From positions 1 to 15,652 of the forward strand of contig PWNM01000193.1 of the NCBI GenBank assembly GCA_003557825.1: a stretch of DNA of 15,652 nt, read 5' to 3'. The notes under the pieces were generated by a model that was given only the letters and a program-made list of their open reading frames with translations, was not told where the DNA came from and ran no database searches. Positions 7,789 through 14,606 of this stretch are shown here, in pieces. Every line of letters starts with the position of its first letter. Position 1 is the first letter of the stretch. This DNA is from Candidatus Hydrogenedentota bacterium. GTDB lineage: Bacteria; Hydrogenedentota; Hydrogenedentia; Hydrogenedentales; SLHB01. A program made the translations under genes and the position numbers.

Positions 7789-7839
7789 GGCCCTATTCCT
7801 CCGGTTGTAGTCTGTGAGACGGGTGGGTAGAATAGGGCC
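7789..7839. promoter_or_regulatory. 10-bp inverted repeat abutting the aminotransferase start codon
   Basis: GGCCCTATTC (7789-7798) and GAATAGGGCC (7830-7839) are perfect inverted copies separated by 31 bases; the right arm ends exactly at the base before the ATG at 7840. If transcribed, it would form a hairpin next to the start; as DNA it would place two half-sites around the promoter. It lies in the divergent region shared with the cupin gene and could serve either. Confidence 0.45.
7805..7833 (+). promoter_or_regulatory. Possible promoter giving a leaderless aminotransferase mRNA
   Basis: TTGTAG (7805-7810), a 17-bp spacer, then TAGAAT (7828-7833). The -10 box matches at 5 of 6 but the -35 only at 3 of 6. 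A start 7 bases downstream would fall on the ATG at 7840, giving no leader. The GGG runs nearby are a poor ribosome site. Alternative: an unrecognised promoter further upstream. Confidence 0.3.
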
Positions 7840-9138
7840 ATGAACACGACAACAACCCATTCGAAACAGGCAGCGGCTATCGTCCACGACCGCGAGGACC
7901 GGGGGAATAAACTACGGCAACGGTTGGCGGCGGTTGAAGGCCGGGGCCAACGGACGCGGACGCCGTCATTGGCTGTTGTGAGCGATGGCGAGGGCGTCGA
8001 GCTGGTGACGGTGGACGGCCGGCGGCTGGTAGATTTCGCGTCGGGCGTGTTGGTGACCAACTTGGGGCATCGGCATCCGTTGTTCGAGGAACGTTATCGC
8101 CACCATCTGGGCCGATGCCCGTTGAGCGCGTATAATATGGTTACGCCCATCGAGGTGGAAGCATCCGAACGGCTCTTGGCCTCGATGGCGGCGAGCAACC
8201 CCAAGGCGGAGAAGATCCTCTGGGCGGCCAGCGGCTCCGAAGGCATACAGAAAGCCATATGGGCCGCCATGGCCTTTCAACCCGATCGCCCCATCCTGGC
8301 GGCGACCCGCCACGGCTTCCATGGCAAGAAAGGGCTGGCCGGCGACGTGACGGGCGAGGCGAGTCCGAATCCGAATGTGCGCTTTGTGTCCTTCCCCATG
8401 CGCGACGTGGGTGACCTCGAGACTTACGAACGGGAACTCACGGCATTGTCCCTCCAGTTCAGCGACCACATTGCCCTTTTGATTACGGAACCCTATCTGG
8501 GCGCGGCGGGGTCATTTCATCCGCCTCACTGGTACCACGAACTGCTCGAACGGTGGTGTACCGAGCATCACATTCCACTGATTTTCGACGAGGTGCAGTC
8601 ATGCCACGGCCGGACGGGTTCCATGTATGCCTTCGAGACCTATGGCGTGAATCCCGACCTTGTCGTGGTGGGCAAAGGCGTAGCGAACGGCATCCCCGCA
8701 GCGGCGGTGGCGGGTCGGGCCGATCTGATCGATATGCTCGATTACGGTGCGGCATCGGATACATTCAGCGCGACGCCCATGGCGTGTGCGGCGGTGTGCG
8801 CCACATTGGACGTGTTCGAGTCGGAAGGGATTGTGGCGCAATGCCAGGCAATAGCCCCGGTGATGCGCCGAGCGTTGGAAGAGTTGGCAGCGGCTTTTCC
8901 GTTCATCACGGCGGTACGGGGCGAAGGACTCGTCTACGGCCTCGAGATGCAGGATGTTGCTACGGCAGAGGCCTGTGTGCTGGAGGCGTATCGCGGCGTG
9001 AACGGTCGCGGCGTTCATTTTTTGGGACCCCTTGCCGAGCGCGTGCTGCGGGTAAGCCCGCCGTTGATCATCGACGAAGCAACCATCCACGAAGCGTGCG
9101 AATTACTGCACACGGCCTGGAGCCGGATAGGAAGCTGA
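7840..9138 (+). CDS. Class III pyridoxal-phosphate aminotransferase
   Basis: PLP-dependent enzyme of the class III (omega-aminotransferase) group, 432 aa, the usual length. Signatures: the phosphate-binding SGSEG at 131-135, FHGKK at 160-164, the conserved aspartate in IFDEVQSCHGRTG (D250) that contacts the pyridine ring, the Schiff-base lysine in VVVGKGVANGIP (K279), and DTFSATPMACAA near 307-318 for the partner-subunit phosphate contact. Relatives act on 4-aminobutyrate, taurine, beta-amino acids, ornithine or glutamate-1-semialdehyde; the pattern here is GABA/beta-alanine-like but the substrate cannot be assigned. It lies alone on its strand, divergent from the cupin gene and convergent with the csp gene, whose terminator hairpin also lies just past its stop. 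Confidence 0.92.
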   Translation: MNTTTTHSKQAAAIVHDREDRGNKLRQRLAAVEGRGQRTRTPSLAVVSDGEGVELVTVDGRRLVDFASGVLVTNLGHRHPLFEERYRHHLGRCPLSAYNMVTPIEVEASERLLASMAASNPKAEKILWAASGSEGIQKAIWAAMAFQPDRPILAATRHGFHGKKGLAGDVTGEASPNPNVRFVSFPMRDVGDLETYERELTALSLQFSDHIALLITEPYLGAAGSFHPPHWYHELLERWCTEHHIPLIFDEVQSCHGRTGSMYAFETYGVNPDLVVVGKGVANGIPAAAVAGRADLIDMLDYGAASDTFSATPMACAAVCATLDVFESEGIVAQCQAIAPVMRRALEELAAAFPFITAVRGEGLVYGLEMQDVATAEACVLEAYRGVNGRGVHFLGPLAERVLRVSPPLIIDEATIHEACELLHTAWSRIGS

Positions 9139-9146
9139 AGTCCATT

Positions 9147-9183
9147 AAAAAAGCGAGCCTTTACAAATGCAAAGGCTCGCTTT
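9147..9183 (-). terminator. Strong rho-independent terminator of csp, possibly bidirectional
   Basis: AAAGCGAGCCTTT (9150-9162) and AAAGGCTCGCTTT (9171-9183) form a perfect 13-bp stem with an 8-base loop. Read on the minus strand the stem is followed by a run of six T (9147-9152), a classic terminator 17 bases past the csp stop. On the plus strand only a short T-run follows, so it may also end the aminotransferase message, less efficiently. Confidence 0.88.
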
Positions 9184-9200
9184 GTAATCGTATGGAACGA

Positions 9201-9401
9201 TTAGAGCGGGCGGGCGTTGGTCGCCTCGGGGCCTTTACGACCCTCACCAATTTCGAATTCAACCTGCTGGTTGTCTTGCAGCGTCTGATCTGGCGTGTCG
9301 ATGTTCGACCGATGGATGAAGAGATCCTCACCACCGCCGTCCGGACAGATGAACCCAAACCCCTTTTGCGCATTGAAAAACTTTACTGTACCTGTAGCCA
9401 C
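9201..9401 (-). CDS. Cold-shock-domain protein (CspA family)
   Basis: 66-aa single cold-shock domain that binds single-stranded nucleic acid and acts as an RNA chaperone. It begins VATGTVKFFNAQKGFGFI, with the RNP1 motif KGFGFI and RNP2-like DLFIHRS; the C-terminal half (QQVEFEIGEGRKGPEATN) is typical of the family. The start is a GTG at 9401, with GGAG 7 bases upstream; a longer reading from 9608 would add about 69 residues unlike any Csp and overlap the regulator gene, so it is rejected. The gene has its own promoter at the end of the upstream AraC-type gene, a leader of about 117 bases with pairing arms, and a strong terminator. It is therefore probably a monocistronic, highly expressed transcript. 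Confidence 0.95.
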   Translation of the reverse strand: MATGTVKFFNAQKGFGFICPDGGGEDLFIHRSNIDTPDQTLQDNQQVEFEIGEGRKGPEATNARPL

Positions 9402-9408
9402 GTAACAT

Positions 9409-9412
9409 CTCC
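9409..9412 (-). promoter_or_regulatory. Ribosome binding site deciding the csp GTG start
   Basis: GGAG on the minus strand, 7 bases before the GTG at 9401. An ATG lies immediately 3' of it but in another frame, so the GTG is the start that fits the cold-shock domain. Confidence 0.75.
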
Positions 9413-9427
9413 GGTGAGCGCATCGCA

Positions 9428-9511
9428 ATGGATGGGCTCGACTCGTTTCCCGCTTGTCAAAGTGTGCATGATGAACCGTCTTGCGCGGGAAGTATTCAAA
9501 ACCGCATCCAT
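9428..9511 (-). promoter_or_regulatory. Nested pairing arms in the csp 5' leader
   Basis: Within the predicted leader two sets of perfect 7-bp complementary arms are nested: an outer pair ATGGATG / CATCCAT (minus-strand copies at 9505-9511 and 9428-9434) and an inner pair TTCCCGC / GCGGGAA (9485-9491 and 9447-9453). Long structured leaders are known for cold-shock genes, where folding changes with temperature. The arms are seen; the thermal role is inferred. Confidence 0.45.
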
Positions 9512-9524
9512 CTTTTGTTTGAAA

Positions 9525-9553
9525 AGAATAGCACATTACAAAAGATAAATCAA
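9525..9553 (-). promoter_or_regulatory. Sigma-70-type promoter for csp
   Basis: On the minus strand TTGATT (9548-9553), a 17-bp spacer, and TATTCT (9525-9530), with TG one base before the -10. The surroundings are very AT-rich compared with the rest of the window. Predicted start is near 9518. Confidence 0.7.
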
Positions 9554-9565
9554 TATTATATTGAT
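9549..9565. promoter_or_regulatory. 17-bp AT-rich palindrome over the csp -35 box
   Basis: ATCAATAT-T-ATATTGAT, perfect 8-bp arms around one central base. It overlaps the csp -35 box and the last codons and stop (9556-9558) of the AraC-type gene. It could be an operator or an upstream AT-rich promoter element; a chance palindrome is possible. Confidence 0.4.
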
Positions 9566-10827
9566 CCACCATACCGACGGCGATAATCGCTTGGAGAGAG
9601 TCCTTCATGGCGTCGAAAGAGTCGACCTAGATTGCTCGGGTCGCCCACGCCCACGCGCGCGGCTACGTCGCCGATTGAAAGCTTGGTACGGCGGAGGAGT
9701 TCCTTCGCCCGGTCGATGCGAAGCCGGGCCACGAACTCGGAGTAGGAGATGCCGAACTTACGTTGTAGCCGATGGGTAATGGCTGTGGGGTGTTCGTTCA
9801 ACTGGCGAGCGACTTCTTGCAAGGTAATGCCCTGTTCCATGTGTTCGGTTACCAAACGGGTAAGGGCATCCAGTCCCTGATTGCGCAAAGGACCCTGGGC
9901 TTCTTTTCGCCGGAGCACGCCTAGGGTGTCGATGAGCCCCTCCACCATGGTGTCGCGATCGGTGGCCTTTTGCAATTCGGAGAGCAGTGTGGGAAGCGAT
10001 GCCCATGCTTGGGTCGTGCTCATGCCCGCCGTTTCGGCTGCTTCGAGTACCGCCATGGCGAGGCCTCCCGCACGGGCCCGTCGAATGGCATTGGCCCGCT
10101 TTTTTGGTGCGCCGATTTCGTCGAGTTCGGCGGTGATGAGCCTGCGCGTCCGGGCCATCTGATTCCCGGCGAGGGCTGTCGCGATGGTGCGGGCGTTGTG
10201 GTGTTCGATAACAAGTGTTTGCTTGCGCTTCCGGGACGAACCCGTTACCGAGACCTCGGGTTCGTCCGGAGCGGGATCCTCGACTCCGTCATCCAGATGG
10301 GACTGCTCCCATAACCAAGTTAACGTCTCCGCGGTCCACGAAGCGATCTCAAAGATGGAATCGGGTGATCGAATGGGGATGTCCTCGAGCAGGGCGTCCA
10401 TGTCCGCGTCGTCCACGGGATACTCCAAGCGTTCGAGTCCCAGTGCGGCATCATTGGCCAAAGCAGGGGCTCCCTCGGCAGGGCAATAGGGCCCGAAGGT
10501 CATGCTGTATCCTTCGCCGGCATCAGGATCGTTTGGGATAGCTCGAACGGCGGCGCAAGCAAAGCCCATGTGACACACAAACGGCATGACAACGCCCTGC
10601 GAAACCGCCGTAGCTGCGGCTTGATTACGGGAGCTGCGGCAGGCTTGAGTACCGCCGGGTTGATTGGATACCGCAGCGCAGGCTTCGCATCGGCCCGAAC
10701 CGGTAATCCGCAAGCCCTCTTCGTGCCCTCGGTAAAAATGGACGGCCACCGGAGCCGAGGCCGCTCGGTTGGCTCGGTCAAGCAGACGGCGAACCGGCTT
10801 CGACTGAAGAAAGGCCAAGGTGGTCAT
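9556..10827 (-). CDS. PocR-domain AraC-family transcriptional regulator
   Basis: 423-aa regulator. The N-terminal part (about 8-135) is a PocR-type ligand-sensing domain with its cysteine pattern: GRCEAC (C47, C50), C63, FVCHMGFAC (C85, C91) and C115. The middle (about 205-310) is a helical linker of the kind found between PocR and the DNA-binding part. The C-terminal 318-420 is an AraC two-helix-turn-helix domain (GITLQEVARQLNEHPTAITH, then LSIGDVAARVGVGDPSNLGRLFRRHEGLSPSDYRRR). PocR in Salmonella senses propanediol; here the ligand is unknown. The ATG overlaps the stop of the YycJ gene (ATGA) and has only a weak ribosome site, implying coupled translation. Possible targets are its own operon or the divergent metabolic genes; this is inference. 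Confidence 0.9.
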   Translation of the reverse strand: MTTLAFLQSKPVRRLLDRANRAASAPVAVHFYRGHEEGLRITGSGRCEACAAVSNQPGGTQACRSSRNQAAATAVSQGVVMPFVCHMGFACAAVRAIPNDPDAGEGYSMTFGPYCPAEGAPALANDAALGLERLEYPVDDADMDALLEDIPIRSPDSIFEIASWTAETLTWLWEQSHLDDGVEDPAPDEPEVSVTGSSRKRKQTLVIEHHNARTIATALAGNQMARTRRLITAELDEIGAPKKRANAIRRARAGGLAMAVLEAAETAGMSTTQAWASLPTLLSELQKATDRDTMVEGLIDTLGVLRRKEAQGPLRNQGLDALTRLVTEHMEQGITLQEVARQLNEHPTAITHRLQRKFGISYSEFVARLRIDRAKELLRRTKLSIGDVAARVGVGDPSNLGRLFRRHEGLSPSDYRRRYGGSI

Positions 10828-11597
10828 AACCGCAACTCAAACAGGGGCGTCGGTTGGTTCTGAAGGGCGACGCAGACCTCGATGGGCAGTTCGCGGATGA
10901 CCTGACGGGCCATGTCCAGCGCCAGTTGATGTTGGTTGTTTTCCTCGCTGATATGCACCAACACCACATGCCGTAATGCTTCGTGGAGCAACCCCGCCAA
11001 GAGCGAACACATGGCGCTGTTGGACAGGTGCCCTTGACGCCCGCGAATGCGTTGCTGGATGGCGGGGGGATAGGCACTTCGGCGGAGCATGTCGGGACAG
11101 TAATTGGATTCGAGGATGAGCCCGTGACATCCCATGAGCCTAGTACGTACGACATTCGAGGGATGCCCCAAATCGGCGGCCAGGCCAAGCTTGACGCCTT
11201 CGGATTCCACCACGTAACTGACCGGGTCGGCGGCGTCGTGACTAATGCTAAAACTGGAAATGGTCATTCCATCCACTGAGACGGCTTCGCCCGCCTCGAT
11301 GCAGGTGATTCCCTTAACAGGTCCGATGCTCGCCGGCAAGCTATCGCGGGTTCGTTCGGTCATGAACACCGGGATGTCCATTTTACGGGTTAGGATACCC
11401 AAACCGGCCACGTGGTCGCGGTGTTCATGGGTGACGAATAGGGCCTCGATCCCTTCAAGAGTCTCCCCGATTTCCGCTGCCCGTAGCCGTAGCTGCTTGA
11501 AACTTAACCCGTTATCAATTAGTATTTTTGTCTTACCCGAAGACACCAACACGGCGTTGCCTTGGCTGCCGCTACCCAGTAGACTGAACCGGAGCAC
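10824..11597 (-). CDS. yycJ: YycJ/WalJ-type metallo-beta-lactamase-fold hydrolase
   Basis: 257-aa MBL-fold protein, probably a nuclease of the YycJ/WalJ group (5'-exonuclease activity and a role in DNA replication or repair are reported for that group). It begins LRFSLLGSGSQGNAVLV, typical of YycJ. Metal ligands: THEHRDH (H57, H59, D61, H62), ISHDA (H120), ADLGH (D142) and the late HISEENN motif (H215). Length matches the family (about 255-265 aa). The start is a GTG at 11597, preceded by a purine-rich GGGAGGAGAAAGG site. It is the first gene of a minus-strand unit, and its stop overlaps the start of the PocR-AraC gene. The pairing with a metabolic regulator has no obvious functional explanation. 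Confidence 0.9.
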   Translation of the reverse strand: MLRFSLLGSGSQGNAVLVSSGKTKILIDNGLSFKQLRLRAAEIGETLEGIEALFVTHEHRDHVAGLGILTRKMDIPVFMTERTRDSLPASIGPVKGITCIEAGEAVSVDGMTISSFSISHDAADPVSYVVESEGVKLGLAADLGHPSNVVRTRLMGCHGLILESNYCPDMLRRSAYPPAIQQRIRGRQGHLSNSAMCSLLAGLLHEALRHVVLVHISEENNQHQLALDMARQVIRELPIEVCVALQNQPTPLFELRL

Positions 11598-11633
11598 CGA
11601 GACCTTTCTCCTCCCGCCTGGACAGGCTGCGAT

Positions 11634-11664
11634 ATGACATAAGTGGTTTATTTATAATGACATA
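11634..11664. repeat. Direct repeat in the yycJ leader
   Basis: ATGACATA occurs at 11634-11641 and 11657-11664, the same orientation, 23 bp apart (about two helical turns), separated by AT-rich sequence. It lies between the predicted yycJ transcription start and its GTG. Possible protein-binding half-sites; may be chance. Confidence 0.3.
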
Positions 11665-11683
11665 GGGGAGGACCCCCATACCC

Positions 11684-11712
11684 ATTATAGCAAGCGGGCC
11701 CGAATGGGTCAA
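11684..11712 (-). promoter_or_regulatory. Near-consensus sigma-70 promoter for yycJ
   Basis: On the minus strand TTGACC (11707-11712), a 17-bp spacer, and a perfect TATAAT (11684-11689) with TG one base before it (extended -10). Predicted start near 11677, giving a leader of about 80 bases. Its -35 box directly touches that of the rpoN promoter. Confidence 0.85.
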
Positions 11713-11741
11713 TTGACAAAATCGCCCGTTCAGGATATAAT
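11713..11741 (+). promoter_or_regulatory. Perfect consensus sigma-70 promoter for rpoN
   Basis: TTGACA (11713-11718), a 17-bp spacer, and TATAAT (11736-11741): all twelve bases match consensus. Predicted start near 11748, leaving a leader of about 27 bases with AAGGAG at 11758-11763. Such a perfect match suggests strong constitutive activity unless blocked. Confidence 0.88.
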
Positions 11742-11774
11742 GGCATGAGGATTGCTTAAGGAGACACGGACATC

Positions 11775-13217
11775 ATGATGAACATGGAACATCGTTTAGC
11801 GCAGACGCAGACTCAGCGGCTGATGCTAACGCAAAAAATGCAGCAGGCGATTCAGATCCTGCAGCTGTCCATGTTGGAGCTGGACCAGTATGTCCAAGAG
11901 GAGCTGGAGACCAACCCCGTTCTTGAACAGATTGCGAATGGACCCGAGTTAACCCCGGTCCAAAACAAGCAGGACGGCAACGGGGACACGGATGGGAAAT
12001 CCCTCGAAGACATGGAGTTCAACCTCGATGATTATCGAGATAGCTGGCGGGACATCCATCGCGAGGGCAAAGATCTCAGCCGCAATCCCGATGCGGATGG
12101 CCGTCGGCAATTTTACGAAGACTCGATCACCCGGGAGGAGTCCTTCACGTCCCGGCTTCTGGCCCAACTCAACTTCGCGGCTCACGATGAAGAAACCTAT
12201 GCCATAGGCGAGCAGATTATCGGCGAGATCGACGGCCGCGGGTATTTCGTCGGCTCATGCGAAGAAATCGCCGAGCGGCTCAATGTGTCCGTTGAGCGCG
12301 TGAACGAGGTGCTCCATTTGGTACAGCAGTTTGAGCCGACCGGCGTTGGCGCACGGGACGTTATCGAGTGCTTGTTGCTTCAGATCGATGCCGAATATCC
12401 CGATGAAGACGAACTCCGCGTGCTGGTCACCCAGCATCTGGAAGCGCTCGAACACCGACAGATCCCGAAAATCGCCAAGGCCATGAACATCTCCCACGAG
12501 CGCGTCGAAGAACTCCGCGATGAATTGGCCAAGCTGAACCCGTGGCCCGGTCACGAGTACTCCGATGAACCTCCGCAGTATGTTGTTCCCGATGTCATCG
12601 TCGAGAAGAACGAGGAAACGGACGAATACGAAGTATACCTGGCAGGCGAAACTGCTCCCGAGTTGCGCATCAGCGGAGACTATCAGAAAATGGCCCAGAT
12701 GGATGATGTTGATTCTGAGGCCAAAAAATTCCTCCGCGATAAACTCGAGTCGGCCCGGTGGCTCATCCGCAACATTCAGCAACGGCAGCAAACGATACTG
12801 CGCATTGCCGTGGCCATTGTAGAAATTCAGCGCGATTTTTTTGACAGGGGACAGGAATATCTCAAGCCGCTGACGCTGCAGGAGGTTGCGGATATTGTGG
12901 GCGTCCACGAGGCAACGGTGAGTCGTGCTACCCGGGGCAAATATATGCAGACGCCCCAGGGCCTGTTCGAGATGAAATACTTCTTCTCTCCAGGGCTCAA
13001 GCATGACCAGGGCGGCGAGCAATCATCCAGGAGTGTCCAAACGATGATCGAGAATATCGTCGATCAAGAGGATAAGCGCAAGCCGCTGAGCGATCAGAAA
13101 ATCGCCGATGAACTCAAGAAACGGGGCATTAACATTGCCCGGCGTACGGTCACGAAATACCGGGAGTCCTTGGGTATCTTGTCGACCTCGCTGCGTCGGT
13201 CCTACCAAGAGCAATAG
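11775..13217 (+). CDS. rpoN: RNA polymerase sigma-54 factor RpoN
   Basis: Alternative sigma factor for -24/-12 promoters that need an enhancer-binding activator. Region I, glutamine- and leucine-rich (TQTQRLMLTQKMQQAIQILQ), spans 9-50; an acidic region II follows (about 55-115); the core-binding region covers roughly 115-310; a helix-turn-helix with LTLQEVADIVGVHEATVSR lies at about 368-388, followed by the conserved KYFFSPG; and the C-terminal RpoN box ARRTVTKYRE is at 455-464. Length 480 aa is normal. The first of three closely spaced ATGs (11775, 11778, 11784) was taken; AAGGAG is 11 bases before it, so the later ones are equally possible. None of the genes usually following rpoN (hpf, ptsN, rapZ) are present; the next gene is convergent. 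Confidence 0.97.
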   Translation: MMNMEHRLAQTQTQRLMLTQKMQQAIQILQLSMLELDQYVQEELETNPVLEQIANGPELTPVQNKQDGNGDTDGKSLEDMEFNLDDYRDSWRDIHREGKDLSRNPDADGRRQFYEDSITREESFTSRLLAQLNFAAHDEETYAIGEQIIGEIDGRGYFVGSCEEIAERLNVSVERVNEVLHLVQQFEPTGVGARDVIECLLLQIDAEYPDEDELRVLVTQHLEALEHRQIPKIAKAMNISHERVEELRDELAKLNPWPGHEYSDEPPQYVVPDVIVEKNEETDEYEVYLAGETAPELRISGDYQKMAQMDDVDSEAKKFLRDKLESARWLIRNIQQRQQTILRIAVAIVEIQRDFFDRGQEYLKPLTLQEVADIVGVHEATVSRATRGKYMQTPQGLFEMKYFFSPGLKHDQGGEQSSRSVQTMIENIVDQEDKRKPLSDQKIADELKKRGINIARRTVTKYRESLGILSTSLRRSYQEQ

Positions 13218-13237
13218 GTAGGCAAATTGTACATGCC

Positions 13238-13822
13238 TTAGTAATGCCCGCCATTGCTCCATACATTATCGCGCAGATTCATCAGCACATCGGCCAGTTC
13301 TTCAAGAATCGGATGGGACCACTCGTCTGATAGAGCCCGTAACGAGGCGTCCAAATACCAAAGGGTTCCTTCCTTCCCGCCGGTAAACCGATTCCAAAGC
13401 GAGTCGCCGATTCGACGCTGATCGTTGAGCATGGTTCGCGCGTTATGGAGTTTATCGGCGGCGATGATCAACCGTGCGTCGATATCGGCTTCGGCCATTC
13501 GCTTGATGTGGGCTTCTTTTCGCTCGCGCCACGGCGGCTTGGGCGATACATCCGTATCGCTGCATGCGAGTACCAGTTCGGCAACACGATCTCCGAAATT
13601 CTCGCGTATCTTCTCGAGGGTAGGCTGGCCGCCTTGATCCTCTACTGCGTCGTGCAACAACGCTGCGATCAACTGTTCCTCATCGCCGCCGTGTTCCCCC
13701 ACGAGAGCGGCCACGGCAAGGAGATGGGTAATATAAGGGATTTCGCCTCCTTTACGTTTTTGGTTCTGATGGAGTTCAATAGCAAGGTCAAACGCCTTGG
13801 TGAGACGGGAGGTATAACGCAC
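13238..13822 (-). CDS. HD-domain phosphohydrolase, SpoT/Mesh1-like (possible small alarmone hydrolase)
   Basis: 194-aa single HD domain resembling the (p)ppGpp hydrolase part of RelA/SpoT proteins. Metal ligands: H33 in YITHLL, H57-D58 in LLHDAVEDQ, and D123 in AADKLHNART. The VED following the HD pair is the pattern seen in alarmone hydrolases; there is no synthetase, TGS or ACT domain. The start is a GTG at 13822 with AAAGGAG 8 bases upstream; the frame is open to 13873 but those 17 extra residues are not supported. It lies 56 bp after the response regulator gene on the same strand, so probably shares its promoter. Hydrolysis of ppGpp or of another nucleotide cannot be told apart from sequence. 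Confidence 0.82.
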   Translation of the reverse strand: MRYTSRLTKAFDLAIELHQNQKRKGGEIPYITHLLAVAALVGEHGGDEEQLIAALLHDAVEDQGGQPTLEKIRENFGDRVAELVLACSDTDVSPKPPWRERKEAHIKRMAEADIDARLIIAADKLHNARTMLNDQRRIGDSLWNRFTGGKEGTLWYLDASLRALSDEWSHPILEELADVLMNLRDNVWSNGGHY

Positions 13823-13830
13823 TAAAACTG

Positions 13831-13837
13831 CTCCTTT
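13831..13837 (-). promoter_or_regulatory. Ribosome binding site deciding the HD-protein GTG start
   Basis: AAAGGAG on the minus strand, 8 bases before the GTG at 13822. It makes that GTG preferable to the upstream in-frame ATG at 13873, which has no comparable site. Confidence 0.8.
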
Positions 13838-13878
13838 GCAACGAGTCTTGTCAATCAGGGGGCTTTCGCGCAACTCCC

Positions 13879-14484
13879 CTATGCTTGTTTTGTTCGGTTC
13901 GTACCGGCCTGCCTGCCCAAAAGCGCGGTAACCCGCGTGTTTAACTCGGCAAGGGAGAACGGTTTTTTGAGGTAATCGTCGAAGCCATATTCCGAAAGCT
14001 GCTTTGCGTCGTCGTCGTCAATAAAACCGGATATGGCAAGTATGCGGGTGTTCTTGGTATTGGGCCGGGCCTTCACCCGTTCGCAGACCATGCGTCCATC
14101 CATGTCCGATAGGTGGATGTCCAGGATGATCAGGTGCGGGTTAAACTCGGCTACCATCGAGCCGGCATCAAAGCCCGTCGAAGCGACGTAGATTTTGTAG
14201 TCTCCGGCCGTACCCAGCGCCGTCGGGATAATGTCCAGATAATAGGGATCGTCATCGACAACAAGGATGCGGCTTTCGTCTTCTTCGAGTCGTTCGAGCG
14301 GAATCCCATGGCTGGCCATAAATTGCCGCAGGCTTTCGTAGGGGATGCGCCGGTCGCCTCCCGGTCCCAACCGATAGCCCTGTATTTGGCCCAGATCAAA
14401 CCATCGCGATACGGTGTCCGCCGAGACCCCGCAAATTCGCGCCACCTCACCGCTGGTGAATACCTTCTCTTTGCTCTCCGCCAT
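13879..14484 (-). CDS. Response regulator with N-terminal MerR/excisionase-type HTH and C-terminal receiver
   Basis: 201-aa two-domain protein. Residues 8-58 are an excisionase/MerR-like winged helix (FTSGEVARICGVSADTVSRW, then YRLGPGGDRRIPYESLRQFM). Residues 71-190 are a receiver domain with the acidic pair D77/D78 in ILVVDDDP, the phospho-acceptor D122 in LILDIHLSDMDG, S152 in AISGF and K174 in YLKKPF; all key residues are present. The order, DNA-binding domain first, is the reverse of the common NarL/OmpR layout. No histidine kinase is nearby, so it is an orphan regulator. The start at 14484 has AAGGGA and GGGTG upstream. It has its own promoter and is followed by the HD hydrolase gene. 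Confidence 0.9.
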   Translation of the reverse strand: MAESKEKVFTSGEVARICGVSADTVSRWFDLGQIQGYRLGPGGDRRIPYESLRQFMASHGIPLERLEEDESRILVVDDDPYYLDIIPTALGTAGDYKIYVASTGFDAGSMVAEFNPHLIILDIHLSDMDGRMVCERVKARPNTKNTRILAISGFIDDDDAKQLSEYGFDDYLKKPFSLAELNTRVTALLGRQAGTNRTKQA

Positions 14485-14565
14485 GTTTCACCCGTTCCCT
14501 TGTTGCCGTCTGGCGCGACCCGCACGATTCGTTTCTGCCAACGGCGCCCCTTCGCATATGTCAGT

Positions 14566-14594
14566 ATAGTATCCAGCGCCTCCAATCGTGTCAA
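14566..14594 (-). promoter_or_regulatory. Sigma-70-type promoter for the response regulator / HD hydrolase unit
   Basis: On the minus strand a perfect TTGACA (14589-14594), a 17-bp spacer, and TACTAT (14566-14571). It begins 12 bases after the DUF2752 stop. Predicted start near 14559, with a leader of about 75 bases. Confidence 0.78.
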
Positions 14595-14606
14595 GAGCGC
14601 ACGACG

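Noticed and set aside
8553..9548. 331-codon open frame on the plus strand
   Set aside because: Out of frame with the aminotransferase and antisense to csp; arginine-rich and without motifs.
11653..11658. A second TATAAT on the plus strand upstream of rpoN
   Set aside because: No acceptable -35 box at 16-18 bp upstream (sequence there is CGATAT), and the perfect promoter at 11713-11741 explains rpoN.
12255..13022. 255-codon open frame on the minus strand inside rpoN
   Set aside because: Shadow of rpoN; no ribosome site or domain.
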